A stretch of DNA of 40,799 nt from Burkholderiales bacterium (lineage in GTDB: Bacteria > Pseudomonadota > Gammaproteobacteria > Burkholderiales > JAEUOS01), in NCBI GenBank assembly GCA_947473125.1, contig CANJDH010000039.1, positions 1 through 40,799 on the forward strand. The letters run 5' to 3'. Below the pieces are notes generated by a model that saw only the letters and a list, made by a program, of their open reading frames with translations, was not told where the DNA came from and did no database searches. The translations under genes and the position numbers were made by a program. Positions 25,734-33,944 of this stretch are shown here, in pieces; the first letter of the stretch is position 1; each line of letters begins with the position of its first letter.

Positions 25734-26434
25734 TGTTGCAGATTTCCAAGATCCACAGCTATTACGGCCAGGCGCATATCCTGACGGATGTGTCGCTGGA
25801 AGTGAACGCAGGCGAAGTGGTGGTGCTGCTGGGACGCAATGGCGCGGGCAAGAGCACCACGTTGAAATCGATCATCGGGCTGGTGCGCCCCGCCAGCGGT
25901 GCAGTGGTGTTTGCCGGCACGCGCATTGAGCGCCTTGCGCCGTATCGCATCGCGCGCATGGGATTGGGCTACGTGCCTGAAGAGCGGCGCATTTTCACTG
26001 ACCTCAGCGTGCTCGAAAACCTGGAGGTGGGACGCCAGCCGCCGCGCGCGCGGGCACCGACCTGGGATTTCGAGAAACTGGGGGCGCTGTTTCCCAATCT
26101 TCGGGAGATGCCCGACCGCCTCGGTGGCCGCATGTCGGGCGGCGAGCAGCAAATGCTGACCATCGCGCGTACGCTGATGGGCAACCCGGCGTGCATCCTG
26201 CTCGATGAACCCTCCGAAGGCGTGGCCCCGGTGATCGTCGACCAGATGGCCGAAGCGATACGCGGCCTCAAGGCGGCCGGCGTCGCAATCCTGCTGTCGG
26301 AGCAGAACCTGCATTTCGCGATGGAAGTGGCCGACCGCGCCTACATCATCGAAAAAGGCGGCATCCGCTTCGAGGGAACGATGCAGGCGCTGTCTGCCAA
26401 TGCCGAAGTACAGGCGCAGTATCTGGCCGTCTGA
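25733..26434 (+). CDS. ABC transporter ATP-binding protein, LivF type
   Basis: The second ATPase of the importer, 233 residues. Walker A is GRNGAGKST at residues 34-42, the LivF-typical GLGYVPEERRIF follows, the signature is MSGGEQQML, Walker B is ILLDEPSEG, and the switch His region reads SEQNLHFAMEVAD; the usual switch His is not obvious there, with Gln/Asn in place, as in many LivF proteins. It completes a receptor, fused permease and two-ATPase importer. The start lies on the LivG stop. Confidence 0.93.
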   Translation: MLQISKIHSYYGQAHILTDVSLEVNAGEVVVLLGRNGAGKSTTLKSIIGLVRPASGAVVFAGTRIERLAPYRIARMGLGYVPEERRIFTDLSVLENLEVGRQPPRARAPTWDFEKLGALFPNLREMPDRLGGRMSGGEQQMLTIARTLMGNPACILLDEPSEGVAPVIVDQMAEAIRGLKAAGVAILLSEQNLHFAMEVADRAYIIEKGGIRFEGTMQALSANAEVQAQYLAV

Positions 26435-26451
26435 TCGCTTCATCCAACCTG

Positions 26452-27510
26452 ATGACAGCCCCCCCCGATTTCCTGCTTGGCTGCAATGGGCGCGGCGCCC
26501 AGGCGTCGTCAATCGCCAGCCCCGTGTCGCTGCGGGAGGCGACAATTGACGAACAGTTCCGCATGGTTAAGGAGTCGGGCGTGTTCGACTATTTCGATCG
26601 CCTGCCCTTGCGCTCCGAGCTTGATAGCTACCTGGTTGCGATCGACAAGTACCAACTCCCGGTGCATACCGGCAGCTGGTTTTACCGGCTCGGGCGTGAC
26701 GATGCACTGCTGGCCGACAACCTCATCCTGTGCAAGGAGGTGGGGGCGGCGTGCCACAACATCATGACCTTCACGCGGCACGCCGACGGCCATGTATTGA
26801 CCGATGACGAGATTGTGCGCCACTACGTCGATACCTACGAGGCCGGCATGAAATTGGGCGTCGAACCGAGCTTCGAGTTGCATGTGAACATGTGGACCGA
26901 GGATTTTCGCCGCGTCACGCCGATTGCACGCCGCATCGAAGGGCAGGGCATTCCGTTTCATTTCACGATGGACTACAGCCACGTGGCGTTCAAGATCGGC
27001 AATGCCCGCGAGCAGGACCTCTCGGGTGTGCGTGAAGACGTCGAATCCGGGCGCCTGATTCTAGATCCGTTCGAAGACGACAGCCTGTGCGACGAATGGC
27101 TCGATCTCGGTATCGTGCGCTGGACCCAGCTGCGCACCGTCGGGCCGAACCAGCCGATGAACCTGTGGTGTCCGAACGATCCCGAGGCGCCGCCCGGTGA
27201 CACGCTGGCCTACGGGCCGCATGCGCGCGGAATTCAATACCCGATCACCAGGCCCGCACCGGGTGAGTGGCACTCACCCTGGCACGCCTACATGATTGAG
27301 CCGTCCAAAGAGGCGATTCGCAAGGTGCTGCGCCACCATGCGGCGCACCGCTCCAGCCGCCTCAGGTACATCACCACCGAAATGATCAATTTGCCCGATT
27401 ACGGGCTTGGCGCGAAGTACAACCTGTTCGAGCAGAACGTGGCATGTGCACGCTTCATCCGCCAGACCTGGGCAGATATCCAGGCGTCAGCACCGGCCGC
27501 CGGCCATTGA
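26452..27510 (+). CDS. Sugar phosphate isomerase/epimerase-like TIM-barrel protein
   Basis: A 352-residue protein of the xylose-isomerase-like/AP-endonuclease-2 superfamily. Candidate metal ligands are the acidic and His residues in PSFELHVNMW and in FTMDYSHVAFK, plus Glu and His residues further on (WHSPWHAYMIEPSKE). The superfamily covers sugar isomerases, epimerases and some catabolic aldolase- or hydrolase-like enzymes, so a precise reaction cannot be given. It starts 17 bases after LivF and precedes the HyuA gene, so it is part of the catabolic operon. An isomerase acting on a ring-opened intermediate would fit; this is inference. Confidence 0.75.
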   Translation: MTAPPDFLLGCNGRGAQASSIASPVSLREATIDEQFRMVKESGVFDYFDRLPLRSELDSYLVAIDKYQLPVHTGSWFYRLGRDDALLADNLILCKEVGAACHNIMTFTRHADGHVLTDDEIVRHYVDTYEAGMKLGVEPSFELHVNMWTEDFRRVTPIARRIEGQGIPFHFTMDYSHVAFKIGNAREQDLSGVREDVESGRLILDPFEDDSLCDEWLDLGIVRWTQLRTVGPNQPMNLWCPNDPEAPPGDTLAYGPHARGIQYPITRPAPGEWHSPWHAYMIEPSKEAIRKVLRHHAAHRSSRLRYITTEMINLPDYGLGAKYNLFEQNVACARFIRQTWADIQASAPAAGH

Positions 27511-27540
27511 TGCCCGAGCCCACTATTCCACGAAAAGCCC

Positions 27541-29598
27541 ATGAGTACACTTGCAGGCATTGACGTAGGCGGCACTTTCACCGACCTGATCCTGGTCGAT
27601 GACGTCACTGGCGAGGTCAAGCTCGCCAAGGTGCCGACCACCGTCCACAACCAGGCCTTTGGCGTGCTGGCTGCGCTCGACGCGGCGGGTGCCGACACGG
27701 CCGGCCTCGCCGCCATCATCCATGGCACGACCACCACCACCAACGCGATGCTGGAGCGCAAGATCGCCAAGGTGGGCCTGATCACCACGCGCGGGTTTTG
27801 CGATGTGCTGGAGCTGGGGCGCCGCACCCGACCCAAGGCCTACGGCATGACCGGCACGTTTGTACCGCTGATTCCACGTGAGCTGCGCTTTGAAGTGGCC
27901 GAGCGCATGGATGCCGAGGGCAGGGTGCTCACCGCGCTCGACGAAGCGGCAGTGGCCGATGCCGCCAGGGCATTGGTTGCGGCCGGTGCCGAAGCCGTGG
28001 TCATCCATTTCCTGCACAGCTATATCAATCCGGCGCACGAGCGCCGCGCCGGCGAGCTTGTGCGCGCGCTGTGGCCCAACCCCTATGTCACCGTGGGCCA
28101 CACCATCGTCGCCGAATACCGCGAGTACGAGCGCGGCGTCACTGCGGCGGTGAACGCAGCGATTCAACCGGTGCTGGCGCGCTACATCGAGCGCCTGCAG
28201 AGCGAGTTGAAAGGGCGGGGCTTCGCCAAGGATTTGCTGGTCATGCAGGGCAACGGCGGTACGGTGTCATCCTCTATCGTTGCCGAACACGCCGTCAACA
28301 CGGTCATGTCGGGCCCGGCATCGGGCGTGATTGCCGCGGCCTACACCGGCAATGCGTCGGGCATGCCGAACCTGGTGACCTACGACATGGGCGGCACGTC
28401 CAGCGACGTGGCACTGATCAAGGATGGCCAGCCCTCGGTGTCCAGCGAACTCGAACTCGAGTACGCCATGCCGATCCATGTGCCGATGATCGACGTGCAT
28501 ACCATCGGCGCCGGTGGCGGCTCGCTGGCCAGCGTCGACGCTGCCGGCATGCTGCGGGTCGGGCCGGAGAGCGCCGGCGCGACGCCCGGGCCGATCTGCT
28601 ATGCGCGTGGCGGCGCGCGACCGACGATCACCGACGCCAACCTGGTGTTGGGCCGCCTCAATCCCGACAAGTTGCTGTCGGTCGACAACCCGGTGCCGCT
28701 CGAGCGGGTGCGTGAACTGCTGGTCGAGCACGTCGGGGCAAAACTCGGGCTTGATGCGGTCCAGACGGCCGCCGCGATTCTGCGCATCGCCAACGACAAG
28801 ATGGCCGGTGCGATCCGCATGGTGAGCCTGGCGCGCGGGCACGATCCGCGCGATTTCGCGCTGTTTGCGTTTGGCGGTGCCGGCCCCTTGCATGCCTGCG
28901 CCTTGGCCCGGGAACTGGGCATTCCGAAGGTACTGATACCGGCAAGACCCGGTCTGACCAATGCGCTCGGCTGCACCGTGGCCGATGTGCGCCACGACTA
29001 CGTGCGCACCATCAACCAGCCGCTGAAGTCACTCGATGAAGGCCTGCTGGCGCGCGTGTTTGCCGAGCAGGAGGCCATGGGCCGCGCCACCATCGAGCGC
29101 GAACGGGTCGAGGTTGAACGCATCGAGTGCGTGCTGTCGGCCGACATGCAATTTCAGGGGCAGAGCCACTTGCTGACGGTGCCGGTCGCGTCGGCGGCGA
29201 TGAGTCTTGCTCAGCTGCACGCGGCATTTGAAGCCGCCTACTGGACGCGCTTCGGCGTCGAGCTCAAGGAGATTCGCCCGGCGCTGGTTAACCTGTCGAC
29301 CGCGGTGATCGGGCGGCGCCGGCAGGTGGACCTGAAGGCGATTGCCGCCTCCGAACCCAGGGCGACCCTGGGTGATGCACAAGTAGGGTCGCGTCAGGTG
29401 TGGTTTGCGGGCGATGATTCCGGCGCGGGCAGCATTGCTGGTTTTGTGGAGACACCGGTCTACAAGCGCGAATGGTTTCCCGAGGGGGTTCGTTTTACCG
29501 GCCCGGCGATCATCGAACAACTCGACTGCACCACGGTCGTCGATCCGGGCGCACGGGTCGAACTCGACACGGTCGGCAACCTGATCCTGCAGATCTGA
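27541..29598 (+). CDS. Hydantoinase/oxoprolinase family protein, HyuA type
   Basis: A 685-residue ATP-dependent hydrolase subunit. The N-terminal ATPase signature GIDVGGTFTDLILVD starts at residue 6, then HGTTTTTNAMLERK, the central YDMGGTSSDVAL, the GAGGGS loop and the C-terminal GPAIIEQLDCTTVVDPG. N-methylhydantoin amidohydrolase, 5-oxoprolinase and acetone carboxylase contain this subunit, and all use ATP to activate a carbonyl or lactam. They normally need a HyuB-type partner, encoded next door or fused, but none is seen before or after. It could open a lactam formed by the reductase-like enzyme upstream. Lacking a clear ribosome-binding site, it begins with CCACGAAAAGCCC just before the ATG. 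Confidence 0.88.
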   Translation: MSTLAGIDVGGTFTDLILVDDVTGEVKLAKVPTTVHNQAFGVLAALDAAGADTAGLAAIIHGTTTTTNAMLERKIAKVGLITTRGFCDVLELGRRTRPKAYGMTGTFVPLIPRELRFEVAERMDAEGRVLTALDEAAVADAARALVAAGAEAVVIHFLHSYINPAHERRAGELVRALWPNPYVTVGHTIVAEYREYERGVTAAVNAAIQPVLARYIERLQSELKGRGFAKDLLVMQGNGGTVSSSIVAEHAVNTVMSGPASGVIAAAYTGNASGMPNLVTYDMGGTSSDVALIKDGQPSVSSELELEYAMPIHVPMIDVHTIGAGGGSLASVDAAGMLRVGPESAGATPGPICYARGGARPTITDANLVLGRLNPDKLLSVDNPVPLERVRELLVEHVGAKLGLDAVQTAAAILRIANDKMAGAIRMVSLARGHDPRDFALFAFGGAGPLHACALARELGIPKVLIPARPGLTNALGCTVADVRHDYVRTINQPLKSLDEGLLARVFAEQEAMGRATIERERVEVERIECVLSADMQFQGQSHLLTVPVASAAMSLAQLHAAFEAAYWTRFGVELKEIRPALVNLSTAVIGRRRQVDLKAIAASEPRATLGDAQVGSRQVWFAGDDSGAGSIAGFVETPVYKREWFPEGVRFTGPAIIEQLDCTTVVDPGARVELDTVGNLILQI

Positions 29599-29605
29599 TT
29601 CCGGA

Positions 29606-29634
29606 TCGATGTCGCAGGTGTCGGCTGATATAGT
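29606..29634 (+). promoter_or_regulatory. Possible extended -10 promoter before the Ldh-family gene
   Basis: TATAGT at 29629-29634 is preceded by TG with one base between (extended -10 form), about 30 bases before the start codon. The -35 position (29606-29611, TCGATG) matches only three of six consensus bases. The 65-base gap here is longer than most in the operon, so an internal promoter is possible. Visual evidence only. Confidence 0.3.
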
Positions 29635-29663
29635 GCGCGCTCCCTCATTCTCCGATTGCTGCC

Positions 29664-30758
29664 ATGAGCGCCGCCGAAATCGTCATTTCCCCTGCAGCAC
29701 TGCGAGCCTATGTTGCGGCGGTCCTCGAAGCCGGCGGCAGCGCCGCGCGCGAAGCCGAGCTGACCGCATCCAACCTGGTGCTGGCCAACCTGTCGGGGCA
29801 TGATTCGCACGGCGTCGGGATGATTCCGCAGTACATCGGATTTCTCAGGGGAGGCGGCCTGATCGCCAACCAGCACGCGAGGGTTACCGGTGACATGGGT
29901 TCGATGATCATGGTCGATGGATGCCGCGGTTACGGGCAAGTGATCGGCCACGAGTCGATGCAACTGGGGATCGTGCGTGCCCAACGTGACGGGCTGGCAC
30001 TGGTGGCATTGCGTAACAGCCACCACATCGGCCGCATCGGCCAGTGGGCCGAAGATTGCGCAGCGGCCGGCCTGGTGTCAATCCATTTCGTTAACGCCTT
30101 GCTGCGTCCGCTGGTCGCCCCCTGGGCCGGCGCCGATGCGCGCTTCACCACCAACCCGTTTTGCGTCGGTGTGCCGCGCACCGGGTCGGCGCCGATGATT
30201 CTCGATTTCGCCACCAGCAAGGTGGCGCTGGGCAAGGTGCGCGTGGCGATGCAAAACGAAAAGGAAATGGCGGCGGGTACGCTAATCGACGGCCGCGGCT
30301 ATCCGACCACCGATCCGCACGTCATGTTCGAGCAGGATCTGCAAAACAAGCTGGGCGCGATACTGCCCTTTGGCGAGCACAAGGGCTACGGCATGGCGCT
30401 GATGTGCGAAATCCTGGCCGGTGCGCTGACCGGCGGCGAAACCTTGCACAAGGTCGGTGATTACGCGGCCATCTACAACAACATGCTGTCGATCATCATC
30501 GACCCGGCGCGCCTGGCAGGCGCACGTTTTGGCGAACAGATGGAGGCTTTCATCGCGTGGGTCAAGCAATCGCCGACGGCACCGGGTTACGACAAGGTGC
30601 GCATTTCCGGTGAGCCGGAACTGGAAATGCGCGCGCGGCGCGAGTCCGGCATCCCGATCGACGTCAACACCTGGGCTGACATGCACGAGGCTGCGCGCCA
30701 GGTGGGCATGTCCGAAGCTGTGCTGCAACGCCACACCGGTGCGGCGCGGCCTGCGTAA
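29664..30758 (+). CDS. Ldh-family (malate/L-lactate dehydrogenase type) oxidoreductase
   Basis: A 364-residue NAD(P)-dependent dehydrogenase of the second malate/lactate dehydrogenase family, which is not related to classical Rossmann LDH. Characteristic stretches are SGHDSHGVGMIPQY, ALVALRNSHHIGRIGQWAE with the catalytic His, TTNPFCVGVPR, ILDFATSKVALGKVRVA, and LPFGEHKGYGMALMCEILAGALTGG. Family members reduce or oxidise 2-hydroxy acids, ureidoglycolate, or cyclic imines such as delta-1-piperideine-2-carboxylate. The cyclic-imine role is attractive next to an N-heterocycle pathway, but is inference. It is the last gene of the catabolic run; the next gene is a methionine sulfoxide reductase with its own signal peptide. 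Confidence 0.88.
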   Translation: MSAAEIVISPAALRAYVAAVLEAGGSAAREAELTASNLVLANLSGHDSHGVGMIPQYIGFLRGGGLIANQHARVTGDMGSMIMVDGCRGYGQVIGHESMQLGIVRAQRDGLALVALRNSHHIGRIGQWAEDCAAAGLVSIHFVNALLRPLVAPWAGADARFTTNPFCVGVPRTGSAPMILDFATSKVALGKVRVAMQNEKEMAAGTLIDGRGYPTTDPHVMFEQDLQNKLGAILPFGEHKGYGMALMCEILAGALTGGETLHKVGDYAAIYNNMLSIIIDPARLAGARFGEQMEAFIAWVKQSPTAPGYDKVRISGEPELEMRARRESGIPIDVNTWADMHEAARQVGMSEAVLQRHTGAARPA

Positions 30759-30853
30759 GCACGGCCTTGCTCCCCCGGAACCCTGTCCCCCATTTGCATC
30801 CGCTGCCATTTCTTCAACGTACATTGTTGCGTCAACCACGAAAAGCCCATTCC

Positions 30854-31519
30854 ATGCATCCCGTCCATCGACTCCTGTTTCCATTCCTGTTTGCCTCTTT
30901 CTCGGTGTTTGCACAGGCGCCCGTCCCGGCCGCCAAGCCGGCAGCCAAAGCAGCTGCGCCGACGGGAGTCACTGCCAAAGCGGTGTTTGCCGGCGGCTGC
31001 TTCTGGTGCATGGAACCGCCGTTCGACAAGATCAACGGCGTGCTTGCCACGACCTCGGGCTACATCGGCGGCAGCAAGAACAAGCCGACCTATGAAGAGG
31101 TGTCGGCGGGCCGCACCGGCCATACCGAGGCGGTGGAAGTGATGTACGACCCGGCCAGGGTGACGTACCGCCAGTTGCTTGAAGTGTTCTGGAAAAACAT
31201 TGACCCGGTCGTCAAGGACCGGCAGTTTTGCGACCACGGCTCGCAATACCGCAGCGGCGTGTTCTGGCTCGACGAAGAGCAGAAGAAGCTGGCCGAGGAA
31301 TCGAAAACAGCGCTCACCAAAGGTGACGCGTTCGGAAGTGCCAAGCCGGTGGGGTTCAAGGGAGGGGTGGTCACCGAAATCACCAGGGCTACCCAATTCT
31401 GGCCCGCCGAGGAGTACCACCAGGACTACTACACCAAGAACCCGGTGCGTTATGCCTACTACCGCAACGGTTGTGGCCGCGATGCGCGTCTGAAGGAACT
31501 CTGGGGCGAAGCGAAGTAG
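30854..31519 (+). CDS. msrA: Peptide-methionine (S)-S-oxide reductase, exported
   Basis: A 221-residue MsrA. It reduces methionine-S-sulfoxide in proteins. The catalytic motif GCFWC has Cys49 as the attacking residue, followed by GYIGG, EVSAGRTGHTEAVEV and FCDHGSQYRSGVF. Residues 1-22 form a signal peptide ending FAQA, followed by a Pro/Ala-rich linker, so it acts in the periplasm and probably repairs oxidised exported proteins. ATG 30854 was chosen for this signal peptide; the frame is open 29 codons upstream. There is no clear ribosome-binding site. No MsrB or MsrPQ partner is nearby. It lies just before the cytochrome gene, separated by a 37-base palindrome. Confidence 0.93.
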   Translation: MHPVHRLLFPFLFASFSVFAQAPVPAAKPAAKAAAPTGVTAKAVFAGGCFWCMEPPFDKINGVLATTSGYIGGSKNKPTYEEVSAGRTGHTEAVEVMYDPARVTYRQLLEVFWKNIDPVVKDRQFCDHGSQYRSGVFWLDEEQKKLAEESKTALTKGDAFGSAKPVGFKGGVVTEITRATQFWPAEEYHQDYYTKNPVRYAYYRNGCGRDARLKELWGEAK

Positions 31520-31551
31520 CTGCGACGACGTAGTCACCGCAGTGCAGCAAA

Positions 31552-31600
31552 TGACATGATTGATGCGCTGAGCGCATCAATCATGTCAAACATTGCACTT
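31552..31600 (+). promoter_or_regulatory. LysR-type operator with 37-base perfect palindrome, upstream of cytochrome gene
   Basis: Bases 31552-31569 are the exact reverse complement of 31571-31588 around a central G at 31570. Inside it lies ATTGATGC (31559-31566), seven bases, GCATCAAT (31574-31581), with the T-N11-A core at 31564/31576. A conserved block TCAAA-n-ATTGCACTT follows at 31586-31600. The same half-sites, spacing and following block recur at 37887-37928. No T-run follows, so it is not an intrinsic terminator for msrA. Confidence 0.7.
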
Positions 31601-31657
31601 AACCATTTCCTCCAAGTGGCGCAGCATGGCGGGTGCAGGCAATCACAGGAGGAATGG

Positions 31658-33844
31658 ATGACATCAACAAAACAAAAGGCGCTCAGCGCACTATTGTGCA
31701 GTGTCGCAGCGCTTTCAATCGGCATGCCCGGCGTGTCGATTGCCGCGGCGCCGGTTGCCGCCAAGGCAAGCAAAGCGGCTACCGGTGAAATCAGCGGTGT
31801 CGTAACCGGAGCGAACGGGCCGGAAGCGGGCGTGTGGGTGGTCGCGGAGACCTCCAGCTTGCCCACCGGGTTTACCAAGATCGTTGTGACCGATGACAAC
31901 GGCCGCTTCATGATCCCCGAACTTCCCAAGGCGAGCTACAAGGTCTGGGTGCGCGGTTACGGCCTGACCGATTCGGCCAAGGTATCGGCCAGCCTGGGGC
32001 AGACCCTCAAACTCAAAGTCAAGCCGGCCGTCAGCGAGAAGGCTGCTGCCGAAATCTATCCGGGCATGTATTGGTATTCGCTCATGAACATTCCGGACAA
32101 ATCGGAGTTTCCGGGCACCGGCGAGAAGGGCAATGGCATCAGCGCCAACATGAAGGCGCAGCACTACTGGATCGATACGGTCAAGCACTCGTGCCAGTCG
32201 TGTCATGCGCTCGGCAGCAAGGGCATGCGTACCGTTCCTGAGCAGTTTGCCAAGCTCGGCAGCGGCGAGGCCGTATGGGGGCGTCGCATGCAGTCCGGCC
32301 AGGCCATGACCAACATGGCGCTGTCGCTGGGCAACATCGGCGTGGATCGCGCGCTCAAGGAGTTTTCCGGCTGGACTGATCGCATCGCCGGTGGTGAATT
32401 GCCTTTTGCCAAACCCGAGCGACCGAAAGGCATTGAACGCAACGTGGTGATATCGGCGTGGAACTTTTCCTCGCCCAAGCACTACCTGCATGACGGCATC
32501 TCAAGCTATCAGCATAACCCCAGCGTGAATGCGAACGGCCCGATTTACGGTTCGTCCGAAGAGAGCACCGACAATGTTCCGGTGCTGGACCCGGTCAATC
32601 ACCGTGCCTATACCGTCAAGCACCCGATTGTTGATGCGAAGACGCCGTCATCGCTATCTTTGCCGATGCAACCATCCGCGTATTGGGGTGACAAGCCGAT
32701 CTGGGACGGGCACAGCAGCCTCCACAACAACATGATGGGTCCTGACGGGCGCGTCTGGTTCAGCGCGCGCAGCCGTTCCGCGCCCAACCCCGCCTTCTGC
32801 AAGCAGGGTTCCGACCACCCGTCGGCCAAAGTGGCCCCGCTCAATGAGTCACCGCGCCAGTTGTCGGTGTACGACCCCAAGACCAAGAAATGGGCGCATG
32901 TCGACACCTGCTTCTCGACGCACCATCTCTATTTCGCCAAGGACAACAGCACCCTCTGGATCAGCCAGGGCGGCCCGAACAGCGGCGTGGTGGGCTGGGT
33001 CGATACCAAGAAATTTCTCGAGACCGGGGACTCGGCCAAATCGCAAGGCTGGACGCCGATCATCGTCGACTCGAACGGCAACGGCAAGCGCGATGCCTGG
33101 GTCGGGCCGAACGATCCGCTCGATCCCGCCAAGGACAAGCGCATCATGGCTGCCTTTTACGGCGTGATGCCCAGCACGGTGGACGATTCGGTATGGGGCC
33201 AGGCGATGGATCGCGGGTTCTCGCGGATCGACCAACCGGGTTACATCATCCGCCTGACGCCAGGTTCGGACCCCGCCAATACGTCTCTCGCGGAAATCTA
33301 CCTGCCGCCTGAAGGGCACTTTGGCTCGCGTGGTATCGACATGGACCTCAACGGGCTGGTGTGGGTGCCGTTTGCCAGTGGCTACGTCGGCAGTTTCGAT
33401 CGCAAGAAATGCAAGGGCCCGCTCAATGGCCCCGAGGCAGCCACCGGCAAGCATTGTCCTGAAGGCTGGACCATGTACCAGATGCCCGGCCCGCAATTCA
33501 AGGGTTTGAAAGACGCGGGCAGTGCGAACGTGGCGTATTACGTCTGGGTGGATCGTTACAACTCGCTCGGCCTGGGCGCCAATGTGCCGATCTTCATGGC
33601 AAACGGCTCCGAGTCCCTGCTGGCGGTGGTCGATGGCAAGATGATCGACATGCACGTGCCGTATCCGGCCGGGTTCTTCACCAAGCTGGTGGATGGCCGC
33701 ATCGACAATCCGAATACCGGCTGGAAGGGCCGCGGATTGTGGACCATGTCGGGAACCCGTACCGTGTTCCACAACGAAGGCGGCACGAAGAACTATCCCA
33801 AGGTGTACAAGCTGCAGATCCGGCCGGACCCGCTGGCGAAATAA
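31658..33844 (+). CDS. Exported mono-haem cytochrome c with carboxypeptidase-regulatory and propeller-like domains
   Basis: A 728-residue protein. AGGAGG at 31647-31652 supports ATG 31658. Residues 1-30 form a signal peptide (LLCSVAALSIGMPGVSIAAA). Residues about 42-120 are a carboxypeptidase-regulatory-like beta sandwich (GEISGVVTGANGPEAGVWVVAE). A haem c site CQSCH is at 179-183 with Met-rich sequence nearby for a sixth ligand. From about residue 300 a repetitive beta-rich part suggests a propeller of virginiamycin-lyase-like type (ISQGGPNSGVVGWVDTKKF, GSRGIDMDLNGLVWVPF, GYVGSFDRKKC). It therefore probably works in the periplasm as a redox or haem enzyme, but I know of no defined reaction. 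A strong terminator follows; small membrane proteins come next. Confidence 0.8.
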   Translation: MTSTKQKALSALLCSVAALSIGMPGVSIAAAPVAAKASKAATGEISGVVTGANGPEAGVWVVAETSSLPTGFTKIVVTDDNGRFMIPELPKASYKVWVRGYGLTDSAKVSASLGQTLKLKVKPAVSEKAAAEIYPGMYWYSLMNIPDKSEFPGTGEKGNGISANMKAQHYWIDTVKHSCQSCHALGSKGMRTVPEQFAKLGSGEAVWGRRMQSGQAMTNMALSLGNIGVDRALKEFSGWTDRIAGGELPFAKPERPKGIERNVVISAWNFSSPKHYLHDGISSYQHNPSVNANGPIYGSSEESTDNVPVLDPVNHRAYTVKHPIVDAKTPSSLSLPMQPSAYWGDKPIWDGHSSLHNNMMGPDGRVWFSARSRSAPNPAFCKQGSDHPSAKVAPLNESPRQLSVYDPKTKKWAHVDTCFSTHHLYFAKDNSTLWISQGGPNSGVVGWVDTKKFLETGDSAKSQGWTPIIVDSNGNGKRDAWVGPNDPLDPAKDKRIMAAFYGVMPSTVDDSVWGQAMDRGFSRIDQPGYIIRLTPGSDPANTSLAEIYLPPEGHFGSRGIDMDLNGLVWVPFASGYVGSFDRKKCKGPLNGPEAATGKHCPEGWTMYQMPGPQFKGLKDAGSANVAYYVWVDRYNSLGLGANVPIFMANGSESLLAVVDGKMIDMHVPYPAGFFTKLVDGRIDNPNTGWKGRGLWTMSGTRTVFHNEGGTKNYPKVYKLQIRPDPLAK

Positions 33845-33859
33845 GGGCCGGGCAATCTC

Positions 33860-33887
33860 AAAAACGCCTGCTTGCGCAGGCGTTTTT
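33860..33887 (+). terminator. Intrinsic terminator after the cytochrome gene
   Basis: Stem ACGCCTGC (33864-33871) with GCAGGCGT (33876-33883), loop TTGC, flanked by AAAA before and TTTT after (33884-33887). This is the clearest intrinsic terminator in the window. It lies 15 bases after the cytochrome stop, so the downstream membrane-protein genes are either read through at low level or have their own promoter. Confidence 0.9.
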
Positions 33888-33944
33888 GTTGAGTAAAGGC
33901 AGTTTCGCTTTCGCTTTTTTCTCATGTGGAGGAGCATTGCAGCC

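Noticed and set aside
27506-27520. ATTGATGC upstream of hyuA as a third LysR operator
   Set aside because: Only the left half-site is present; after seven bases CACTATTC stands in place of GCATCAAT, and the bases overlap the stop of the preceding gene.
31552-31588. Palindrome as the transcription terminator of msrA
   Set aside because: No T-run follows on either strand, and it contains an operator sequence repeated at another promoter, so a regulatory role fits better.
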